This document shows positions 7,494-13,064 of a DNA stretch of 17,845 nucleotides, piece after piece. The notes beneath the pieces are model-generated. The model saw only the letters and a list, made by a program, of their open reading frames with translations, ran no database searches and was not told the DNA's origin. Within the stretch, counting starts at the first letter, position 1. Each line of letters begins with the position of its first letter. Position numbers and translations under genes: made by a program. The stretch is from Candidatus Nanopelagicales bacterium (GTDB taxonomy: Bacteria; Actinomycetota; Actinomycetes; S36-B12; UBA10799), in contig JAUYKX010000144.1 in assembly GCA_030699055.1 (NCBI GenBank), positions 1 through 17,845 of the forward strand, given 5' to 3'.

Positions 7494-8550
7494 CGCCCGG
7501 GTGATCCCCATCGGCAGTGAAAGTGACGGCAAGACTCGTCGTCGACGCAAGGCGGCCGCACCCCCGGCGGCCGGTGGCCGCAACCGGGCGGGCGCGGCCG
7601 GCTCCGGCCGGCGAGGCGGTTCCGGGGCGGCAGCTGCCGCTGAAGTCCCCGAGGAATACGAGGAAGCGGTGCCGGTCCATGCGCCGCTTCCCGGCGCCGA
7701 GCCCGCGCCCGTGGCCTGGGATGAACGGGTCGCGAGTTGGCTGACGTTTCTTCGACGGCGGGTTACCGGCGAATACCCGGTGGACGAATTCGGGTTCGAT
7801 CCCGAGCTGACCGATCGGGTGTTGCTGCAGCCCATGCGTCAGTTGTATTCCCGCTGGTTCCGAGTCGAGACCCGCGGGCTGGAGAACGTGCCCGATGAGG
7901 GTGGGGCGTTGATCGTCGCGAACCATTCGGGGACCGTTGCCCTCGACTCGGTAATGACCGCGATTGCCCTGCTTGATCATCATCCAGCCCGGCGACCACT
8001 TCGCATGCTCGGGGCGGATCTCGTGTTCCAGACGCCTTTCATCGGGGAGTTGGCGCGCAAGTCGGGTAGCACGTTGGCCTGTGCGCCGGACGCGGAGCGG
8101 CTGCTCCGCAAGGGTGAACTCGTCGGAGTGTGGCCGGAGGGGTTCAAGGGCGTGGGCAAGCCCTTTTCGGAGCGCTACAAGTTGCAGCGTTTTGGCCGGG
8201 GTGGTTTTGTTTCGGCTGCCATCCATAGCGGTACACCGATCATTCCCTGCGCCATAGTCGGGGCGGAGGAGACTTACCCGATCATCGGCAATGCCAAGAC
8301 CCTGGCCCGGATCCTGGGCCTGCCGTACTTCCCGATCACGCCGATGTTTCCCTGGCTGGGACCGCTGGGCATGGTGCCGCTCCCCAGCAAGTGGATCATT
8401 GCCTTCGGGGAGCCGATCCGCACTGATGATTTCCCCGCCGGCGCGGGCGACGACCCGATGCTGGTTTTCAACGTCACCGATCAGGTTCGGGAAACAATTC
8501 AGCAGACCCTGTACAAGCTCCTTGTGCAACGTAGGTCGGTTTTCCTCTGA
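7486..8550 (+). CDS. Lysophospholipid/MGAT-like acyltransferase (Rv0502-like)
   Basis: 354-aa member of the LPLAT superfamily, predicted to move an acyl chain from acyl-CoA or acyl-ACP to a glycerolipid-type hydroxyl at the inner membrane. The catalytic His and Asp are in NHSGTVALD (146-154), with H-x6-D spacing as in the MGAT-like branch rather than H-x4-D of PlsC. The later blocks are WPEGFKGVGKPFSERYKL (216-233), with the Glu of block III, and GTPIIPCAIVGAEETYP (249-265). Residues 15-75 are a low-complexity Arg/Ala/Gly/Pro leader, probably disordered and partly conserved in length only. The ATG at 7486 overlaps the end of the epimerase gene by 8 nt and has GGACGGAG about 10 nt upstream. 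Conserved pairing with the epimerase suggests joint work on a cell-envelope lipid; the exact acceptor is unknown. Confidence 0.88.
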   Translation: MPDARVIPIGSESDGKTRRRRKAAAPPAAGGRNRAGAAGSGRRGGSGAAAAAEVPEEYEEAVPVHAPLPGAEPAPVAWDERVASWLTFLRRRVTGEYPVDEFGFDPELTDRVLLQPMRQLYSRWFRVETRGLENVPDEGGALIVANHSGTVALDSVMTAIALLDHHPARRPLRMLGADLVFQTPFIGELARKSGSTLACAPDAERLLRKGELVGVWPEGFKGVGKPFSERYKLQRFGRGGFVSAAIHSGTPIIPCAIVGAEETYPIIGNAKTLARILGLPYFPITPMFPWLGPLGMVPLPSKWIIAFGEPIRTDDFPAGAGDDPMLVFNVTDQVRETIQQTLYKLLVQRRSVFL

Positions 8551-8648
8551 GGGATTCCGAGGCGAATCGGCGCAACCCACTGGAGCTCACGGACCTGTCG
8601 TAATCGGCGGCTGAGTCGGGCGCGCGGGATCCCGGATGTCGGTTGTGG

Positions 8649-8654
8649 GAGACT
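8649..8654 (+). promoter_or_regulatory. Weak -10 box and small palindrome before the acyl-CoA ligase gene
   Basis: GAGACT lies 7 nt before the ATG at 8662, and the 11-bp palindrome GGGAGACTCCC (8647-8657) covers it. The 111-nt gap after the acyltransferase gene holds nothing else recognisable. The palindrome could be an operator, but it is short. Confidence 0.25.
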
Positions 8655-8661
8655 CCCGGCC

Positions 8662-10170
8662 ATGGGAGCGAATCTGGCCGATCTGGTCCAGAATGCGGCC
8701 ATTCGCCGGCCTTCCGGGGTGGCAATCGTCACGAGGGAGCGCAGCATCAACTGGGCGGAGTTGGATCTGCTCGTACACGCCCTCTCCGGCGGGTTGACGG
8801 CTCGGCGGCTTTCTCGATCTGACCGGGTCGTGCTGATGCTGGGCAATACTCCGGAATTCGTCGCGAGTTATTTCGGGATTCTGCGGGCGGGCTTGGTGGC
8901 GGTCCCGATCAACACCGGGTACACGGCGGTGGAGGTGGCCTCCGTGCTGCGATCCTCCGGTGCCCGTCTGCTGATTGCCGATCACGACTCGGTTGCCGTC
9001 GCGCAACAGGCGGTTCGCGACACCGGCACAGACCTGATCGTCACCGGGACAGACGGGTGGCGGCATCTCACCGTCGGCTCCACTCCGCCGCCGCAGGAGC
9101 CCACCGACCCGGAGTCTCTCGCCGTGCTGATGTACACGTCGGGCACTTCGGGTAGGCCGCGGGCGGCGATGCTCACTCATCGCGCGTTGATCGCCAACTT
9201 GCGGCAATTGGGGTGGTTGGGCAACCCACCCGCCTTGACCGATGACGACGTGGCATTGCTCGTTCTGCCGATGTTTCACATCTACGCGTTGAACGCGCTG
9301 CTGGGGATGGTGGCGTTCCGGGGAGCGACGGCGGTTCTGTCCGATCGATTCGATCCGGCGGAAACGCTGGAGTTGATCGAGATATTCGACGTGACCGTTG
9401 TCGCCGGGGCTCCTCCGATGTACGTGGCCTGGTCCGATGTCCCGGCCGTCAAGCAGGCGCTTGGTGGGGTGCGCGTGCTCTTGTCGGGGGCTGCCCCGCT
9501 TCCGACGCCGGTCTTCCAACAGTTTTCCTCGATGGGGTTGACGGTTTGGGAGTCGTACGGAATGACGGAAACCTCGCCGGCGATCACTTCGAGCCTGGTC
9601 ACCGGCGTCGCCAAGCCCGGTTGTGTCGGCGCGCCTGTGCCCGGCATGGAAGTGCGATTGCTGGATTCGGACGGCAACGACGTCGATGAGGGCGACCCGG
9701 GGGAGGTCGTTGTCCGGGGACCGAACCTGTTCAGTGGCTACTGGCCCGATGGTGACGGCGGCCCCGACGCCGATGGATGGTGGCAGACCGGCGACGTCGC
9801 GGTCCAGGACGATGCCGGCGACTACTACCTAGTCGATCGGGTCAAGGAATTGGTGATCGTCAGCGGTTTCAACGTCTATCCCCATGAGATCGAGACCGTG
9901 TTGGCCGAGGCCCCCGGAGTGGCGGAGGTTGCGGTCGCCGGGGTCGATCATCCCTACACCGGCGAGGCCGTCAAGGCGTGGGTGGTGCCGGAGCCGGATT
10001 CCGAGGTGACGCCAGAGGGCGTGATCGCATTTGCGTCGGAGCGGCTGGCGCGGTTCAAGCGTCCGACGATCGTCGAGATCGTTGATGCCCTGCCGCACTC
10101 GGTGGCGGGCAAAGTGTCCAAAGCCGCCTTGCGTCTGCTTGAGGGGTCGGCGGGTTCCGTCAGCGATTGA
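8662..10170 (+). CDS. AMP-forming acyl-CoA synthetase / ligase (FadD-like)
   Basis: 502-aa ANL-superfamily enzyme that activates a carboxylic acid with ATP and transfers it to CoA. Motifs in order: P-loop YTSGTSGRP at 158-166 followed by RAAMLTH, LPMFHIYALN (202-211), SGAAPLP (275-281), ESYGMTE (297-303), WWQTGD (373-378), DRVKELVIVSGFNVYPHEIE (392-411) with the hinge, and the C-terminal catalytic Lys in PHSVAGKVSK (K484). The Lys that normally follows the P-loop Pro is Arg here (R167), a conservative change. Chain-length preference cannot be read from the sequence. It runs in the same direction as the acyltransferase 111 nt upstream, so it may supply acyl-CoA to it; this is inference. The last 11 nt overlap the 3' end of the opposing small gene. 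The P-x4-GK tail is the type recognised by bacterial protein acetyltransferases and reversed by deacetylases. Confidence 0.93.
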   Translation: MGANLADLVQNAAIRRPSGVAIVTRERSINWAELDLLVHALSGGLTARRLSRSDRVVLMLGNTPEFVASYFGILRAGLVAVPINTGYTAVEVASVLRSSGARLLIADHDSVAVAQQAVRDTGTDLIVTGTDGWRHLTVGSTPPPQEPTDPESLAVLMYTSGTSGRPRAAMLTHRALIANLRQLGWLGNPPALTDDDVALLVLPMFHIYALNALLGMVAFRGATAVLSDRFDPAETLELIEIFDVTVVAGAPPMYVAWSDVPAVKQALGGVRVLLSGAAPLPTPVFQQFSSMGLTVWESYGMTETSPAITSSLVTGVAKPGCVGAPVPGMEVRLLDSDGNDVDEGDPGEVVVRGPNLFSGYWPDGDGGPDADGWWQTGDVAVQDDAGDYYLVDRVKELVIVSGFNVYPHEIETVLAEAPGVAEVAVAGVDHPYTGEAVKAWVVPEPDSEVTPEGVIAFASERLARFKRPTIVEIVDALPHSVAGKVSKAALRLLEGSAGSVSD

Positions 10171-10474
10171 CTCCCAGGCGTCGGCGTAGTTCTTCTTGGA
10201 TCTTGGCGACGTTGCGTTTGTTCTTGCCCCAGTCGACCAGGCCGAACTTGAGGTTCGAGTGGATGACGACCGTGGTTTCGGCGGGTTGCGCGGACCCCAA
10301 CTGAATGGTGAGGTTCTCGCCCCAACTGGCCGGGGAAAGCTCGGTCGTCCCATGGATCACGCCGGTGGCCGGGTCCGCGCTGACGACGCGGAAACCGACT
10401 GCGGGGAGGGTCTCGCCGACGGCGGCGAAGACGATGCCGTAGTCGAACGGAAACACCTCAGGCTCTGATTGCAT
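10160..10474 (-). CDS. Conserved-looking small protein of unknown function
   Basis: 104-aa cytosolic protein beginning MQSEPEVFPFDYGIVFAAVG. The pattern is an alpha-beta domain: VFAAVGETLPAVGFRVVSAD, then GVIHGTTELSPASWGENLTI, then a beta segment TTVVIHSNLKFGLVDWGKN and a basic C-terminal helix. It resembles small proteins I have seen annotated only as hypothetical, with a GENxTI and xSxLKxG pattern; I cannot name a function. There is no signal peptide, membrane segment or metal-binding cluster. The start at 10474 is preferred because GGAG (10480-10483) lies 5 nt upstream; an in-frame ATG at 10510 would add 12 residues without a good ribosome site. Its 3' end overlaps the convergent acyl-CoA ligase gene by 11 nt. 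It lies in the accessory stretch with the S41 peptidase on the same strand. Confidence 0.72.
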   Translation of the reverse strand: MQSEPEVFPFDYGIVFAAVGETLPAVGFRVVSADPATGVIHGTTELSPASWGENLTIQLGSAQPAETTVVIHSNLKFGLVDWGKNKRNVAKIQEELRRRLGVNR

Positions 10475-10548
10475 GGTCGCTCCAGGTTGTCGGATGGTGG
10501 GCACATCCATCCTGTCGCTGACCGGGTCGCTTCGCCGGCGCAGCAGAA

Positions 10549-10585
10549 ATGACCTTAAATCGGACGCATCCGTCCGGCGGGGGCG
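10549..10585. repeat. 37-bp imperfect direct repeat, copy 1, with palindromic core
   Basis: The segment reads ATGACCTTAAATCGGACG, CATC, then CGTCCGGC and a G-rich end. It matches 12922-12958 at 31 of 37 positions by eye, in the same orientation. CGGACG and CGTCCG pair around a 4-nt loop; the stem is identical in both copies while three of the four loop bases differ. It lies 75 nt upstream of the small minus-strand gene and downstream of the S41 peptidase gene. It may be an operator, a transcript-end hairpin or a recombination site. Confidence 0.8.
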
Positions 10586-10596
10586 GCGGCGCCCCG

Positions 10597-10628
10597 GCCG
10601 GTTGCCGGCTTGCCGCGGGGAAACGCGG
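10597..10628 (-). terminator. Hairpin cluster after the S41 peptidase gene
   Basis: Two adjacent stem-loops, GCCGG/CCGGC (10597-10609) and CCGCG/CGCGG (10613-10628), lie 49 nt past the peptidase stop and next to the palindrome of the 37-bp repeat. There is no T-run after them, so factor-independent termination is only possible. The rest of the 202-nt gap between the two minus-strand genes holds nothing recognisable. Confidence 0.25.
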
Positions 10629-10676
10629 AGTCGTGGTCCGCGAGGGCTGGCCCTTCAACCGATTCCAGATCTGCGG

Positions 10677-12227
10677 TTAGCGGTTTCGGACCATGCGGCG
10701 CAGGGTGCGCAGTCCGTGGCCGAGCACGACATCACGTCCCGCAGCCGACCTGAGAGCGTTCTTCAAAGTCAGAGGAACCCGGACATCGGGCATCACACCG
10801 CCCGTCCCGTGGCGACTGTCGACTTGAACGATCTTTTGCTTGTCGAGCGACTGGCCGAAAGGCCAATCGACAACGAACTGTCCCGGCATCAGGGCGCCAT
10901 CGCCGACCATGCCGAACGATCCGTTGGTGCCGTACGTGCCGACGACCTTGCCGTTGGGCAGCCGCTTGATCCCCATGGCCACGCCCTCGCCGGAGCTGAT
11001 ACAGCCGTTGTCGACCAGGGCTACGACAGGGCCGTTGAAGCGTTGGCGGAGCGGCTTGATGTGGATGCCCTGCCCGGGATGGCTGTATCTCCCGGTAACG
11101 TCGTCGGCGATCCAGATCTGGAATCTCCCGGACGCCGGGACTATGTAGTTCTGATACTCATAGAAAGCCTGGTGCTTGTAGAACGACGCCATGAAGTCGG
11201 CGACCATCTGGTCCGAACCACCCGAGTTGGAGCGGACGTCGATGATGATGCCCGCGACCTTGGCTCGGATGAACTCACGGATCGCGTTTCGGAACTGTCG
11301 CAGAGTGGGAGTGTGGTCGCCGGGAAGTGTCGCAGGCAGATCTACCTCGGCGATCACCCGGACATAGCCGACGTTGCCGCCGATGATCCTGTGCTCCACC
11401 ATCCGCTTCGGGTATCCGTACTTGGAGACGTAGTCGTCGGCGTTTGTCAGGCGGAGGGTCTTCATGTGATCATCAACAGCTCGAAGGGCAGCGATCCGGG
11501 TGGCCCGGCCGCGATTTTGGAAGGTGACCCTGACCCTGTCACCAATGGGAGCTCGGACCAGATAGCGCAGTTGCTCGTACCGTTTTCGCGCTGTCGTGGG
11601 TTGGCTCGGGCCCAGCGTGGTCGACGTGTGTGCCAGGGCCTCGTCAATCGGTCTTCCGCGCCATTTCAGGATCCGTGCCCCACGTTTGATGCCAGCCCGT
11701 GCGGCGGGACTGCCGTTCAGAACCCGGGTGACGACAACGCGGCCGTTGTCGAGCCGCATCACTACCACGCCAAAGCCGCCCCCGACCAATTTCTGCTGGA
11801 CCCTTGGATATTCAGTGATACGCACATGCCCGTCACGCAGCCTGTGTATGTAACGGCGGAGCGTCAGGTAGTAGCCATTGCGGTTGTTGGTGGCCTCTGC
11901 CCGCGCGATCAGCGGGTGGTACTTGCGGTACAGCGCTGTGAAGTTGATTCCTTTCCACTTGGTGAAGGCGTATTCACGCGCCAGCTTCCTGTTCAACCTC
12001 CTGAACGCTTCGGTCCACGACAGATTGCTGAAGTCTTCCGGCACCGGCGGTGTGTATCTGGTCGCCCTGCTCCCGGCAGCCAGCTTCGAGGCGATGGTCG
12101 CCGAGGCAACCGCCTTGCCAAGCGTGGCCCGATCCGGATCCCGACCCCCGAGCGAAGCGGCGAATGCCGCTGAACTCAGGGCGAAAGCGGTGATCGCGGC
12201 AACGACAGCCCGCGTGCTGGGATTCAC
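10677..12227 (-). CDS. Secreted S41-family peptidase with PDZ domain, tricorn-like
   Basis: 516-aa predicted exported serine peptidase. Residues 1-24 are a Sec-type signal peptide (hydrophobic VVAAITAFALSSAAFAA, likely cut after AFA/A). Next comes a helical bundle (65-130) ending in RLRDGHVRI with His134, the DGH motif of tricorn/IRBP-like S41 enzymes. A PDZ domain follows at about 148-195 (GGGFGVVVMRL, GSPAARAGIKRGARILKWRG). The peptidase core spans 280-485, with GIIIDVRSNSGGSDQMV (326-342) and the nucleophile region VDNGCISSGEGVAMG (405-419; S411 or S412, E414). Where CtpA-type proteases have FGKG with the general-base Lys, this protein has NGSFG, so a Ser-His-Glu mechanism is more likely than Ser-Lys. 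The protein is strongly basic. The GTG start is fixed by the signal peptide and by TAGATT 6 nt upstream. Its biological substrate is unknown. Confidence 0.87.
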   Translation of the reverse strand: MNPSTRAVVAAITAFALSSAAFAASLGGRDPDRATLGKAVASATIASKLAAGSRATRYTPPVPEDFSNLSWTEAFRRLNRKLAREYAFTKWKGINFTALYRKYHPLIARAEATNNRNGYYLTLRRYIHRLRDGHVRITEYPRVQQKLVGGGFGVVVMRLDNGRVVVTRVLNGSPAARAGIKRGARILKWRGRPIDEALAHTSTTLGPSQPTTARKRYEQLRYLVRAPIGDRVRVTFQNRGRATRIAALRAVDDHMKTLRLTNADDYVSKYGYPKRMVEHRIIGGNVGYVRVIAEVDLPATLPGDHTPTLRQFRNAIREFIRAKVAGIIIDVRSNSGGSDQMVADFMASFYKHQAFYEYQNYIVPASGRFQIWIADDVTGRYSHPGQGIHIKPLRQRFNGPVVALVDNGCISSGEGVAMGIKRLPNGKVVGTYGTNGSFGMVGDGALMPGQFVVDWPFGQSLDKQKIVQVDSRHGTGGVMPDVRVPLTLKNALRSAAGRDVVLGHGLRTLRRMVRNR

Positions 12228-12233
12228 CGTTTC

Positions 12234-12263
12234 AATCTAGGTCTCCGGGTGAAAACGTCGCAA
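12234..12263 (-). promoter_or_regulatory. Promoter of the S41 peptidase gene, leaderless
   Basis: On the minus strand TTGCGA (12258-12263) and TAGATT (12234-12239) are 18 nt apart, and TAGATT ends 6 nt before the GTG start at 12227. Both boxes fit a primary sigma factor, and the start point would coincide with the start codon. It is the clearest promoter in the window and lies just inside the neighbouring insertion-sequence relic. Confidence 0.6.
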
Positions 12264-12285
12264 CCGTCCGACGTGTCTCACGTAT

Positions 12286-12706
12286 TGTGAGCGCGTGGTG
12301 GATTGTGCTACTTCGCCTTTGCCAATCGGTTGATTGACGGTTGCAGGCTTTCCAGATCGATTCGACCGGCCACGGCCGCGAGTTGTTGCTGGTCCAGCCC
12401 GCCCGATGCCCGCACGCGCTGCCCCGGTGTGGCCGGGTGCCCCGCAGATCGAGCGGTTCTCGGTCCATCCGGTGACGATGTCGGTCATCGTCAATGTCCG
12501 GGTGAACCCGGCCGATCAGGGTCGGGCCGCAGCGCGCCACTGCGTCCGCCTCGATCACCCCCGGCCCGGTCGGGTCCGGCAGCCTCGGGCCGGTCAACAT
12601 CCGCCGGGCCGTCGAGCGGTCCATCCCCGTGGTATCCACCACCCGGTCCAGGATCTTGCCTTCCATCACCGGCAAGCCTTCCCCAACAAGAATTCACGCG
12701 CTCACA
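12286..12706 (-). mobile_element. Internally deleted insertion-sequence relic with 12-bp terminal inverted repeats
   Basis: TGTGAGCGCGTG at 12286-12297 is repeated exactly in inverted orientation as CACGCGCTCACA at 12695-12706. Between them lies about 400 bp whose minus strand encodes disordered pieces of a DDE-type transposase. A complete element of this kind would be well over 1 kb, so most of the interior is lost. No target-site duplication is visible (CGTAT on one side, GAAGC on the other). This suggests age, rearrangement or that one end lies elsewhere. It could have been mobilised in trans like a MITE if a related full element exists in the genome. Confidence 0.65.
12308..12675 (-). pseudogene. 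Remnant of an integrase-core (DDE/rve) transposase
   Basis: Three pieces in three frames read in the right order. First is an N-terminal helix-turn-helix-like part, ILDRVVDTTGMDRSTARRML, running to GVIEADAVARCGPTLIG (about 12502-12561), which matches the VEADTVAHCGPTL start of the catalytic core. One base out of frame comes TRTLTMTDIVTGWTENRSI (to about 12447), the continuation of that core. Then, in the third frame, PATPGQRVRASGGLDQQQL through INRLAKAK to a TAG at 12308-12310, which resembles the C-terminal tail of the same family. The central catalytic Asp/Glu region and part of the N-terminal domain are missing. It is certainly inactive; the exact IS family name was not resolved. Confidence 0.65.
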
Positions 12707-12716
12707 GAAGCTGAGG

Positions 12717-12921
12717 GGCGCCGTAACCCGGCGGCGCCGGAATCACACCCGCTGACCCGTTTACGGGCGCACAGAAGATCGCCGGACATCCGACGCCGGC
12801 GGCACCCACCCGTGGGTCGGAACCGGTCGCGCACAACTGGGAATCCATCGTCTCCAACGATGCCGGCATCGTTGGGGAAGTGGCGTGAGACCAGAAGCCC
12901 CCGGCTTCAGCCGTGGGGAGG
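12717..12921 (+). ncRNA. Orphan omega-RNA-like scaffold / right end of an IS200/IS605-type (TnpB) element
   Basis: No intact gene lies here, but hairpins follow each other: GGCGCCG/CGGCGCC (12717-12738), CCCG/CGGG (12756-12767), and a perfect 22-bp palindrome formed by CCAACGATGCC and GGCATCGTTGG (12854-12875). Then, after GTGGCGTGAGACCAG, there is an 8-bp stem with a single bulged T and a TTCA loop (12898-12918, CCCCCGGC against GCCGTGGGG). That last pair of elements is what I recognise from the right ends of actinobacterial TnpB transposons, where the 3' part of the transcript is the guide-RNA scaffold. An open + frame from 12727 to the TGA at 12886 could be a decayed tnpB tail, but it has no diagnostic motif. 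No tnpB or tnpA is present in the window. Confidence 0.5.
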
Positions 12922-12958
12922 ATGACCGTAAATCGGACGACGCCGTCCGGCAAGGGCG
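12922..12958. repeat. 37-bp imperfect direct repeat, copy 2, with palindromic core
   Basis: Starts ATGACCGTAAATCGGACG, then ACGC, then CGTCCGGC, and ends GGGCG. It is the same orientation as the copy at 10549-10585 and begins directly after the omega-RNA-like hairpin. It is also 107 nt upstream of the hemA start, so it could serve as an operator for the haem operon. The two copies bracket the S41 peptidase gene and the insertion-sequence debris (about 2.3 kb). Confidence 0.8.
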
Positions 12959-12980
12959 TGCGCCAGAGGCGATCGGCGCC

Positions 12981-12986
12981 TATGCT
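12981..12986 (+). promoter_or_regulatory. Candidate -10 box of the hem operon
   Basis: TATGCT lies 78 nt before the hemA start, giving a leader of about 70 nt that contains the small hairpin CCCG-TCG-CGGG and the ribosome site. No -35 box is evident at 17-18 nt spacing. No Rex-type site (TTGTGA-N6-TTCACAA) was found although rex commonly accompanies hemA in actinomycetes. Confidence 0.35.
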
Positions 12987-13054
12987 GGTCGAGCCGCCCA
13001 AGTTTCGCGATCTCATTCCAATCCGTCCCGTCGCGGGCAATGTGGCCGGCCGGT

Positions 13055-13059
13055 GGAGG
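13055..13059 (+). promoter_or_regulatory. Ribosome-binding site deciding the hemA start
   Basis: GGAGG is 5 nt before the GTG at 13065 but only 2 nt before the ATG at 13062. The spacing therefore favours GTG, giving the conserved beginning MSLLVVGLSHRSA. The longer in-frame reading back to 12885 runs through the mobile-element debris and is not supported. Confidence 0.6.
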
Positions 13060-13064
13060 CGATG

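Noticed and set aside
10473..12173. 566-codon open frame on the plus strand
   Set aside because: It is wholly antisense to the S41 peptidase gene, which has a signal peptide, PDZ domain and catalytic motifs. The plus-strand reading has no recognisable domain and an odd Asp/Val/Arg-rich make-up typical of a high-GC shadow frame.
12277..12291. CTCAC-GTATT-GTGAG inverted repeat as an operator
   Set aside because: Half of it is the terminal repeat of the insertion-sequence relic, so the pairing is probably created by the insertion junction; no independent support for regulation.
12232..12675. 147-codon minus-strand frame as an intact gene
   Set aside because: Only its first third resembles a transposase; the continuation of the catalytic core is in another frame and the C-terminus in a third, so it is treated as a pseudogene.
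12885..13064. Extended hemA start adding 60 residues
   Set aside because: The extension reads through the omega-RNA-like hairpin and the 37-bp repeat, has no ribosome site, and family members begin at the MSLLVVGLSHRS segment.
12922..13064. Rex-type redox operator in the hemA leader
   Set aside because: I looked for TTGTGA-N6-TTCACAA because Rex often controls hemACD in actinomycetes; nothing close is present.
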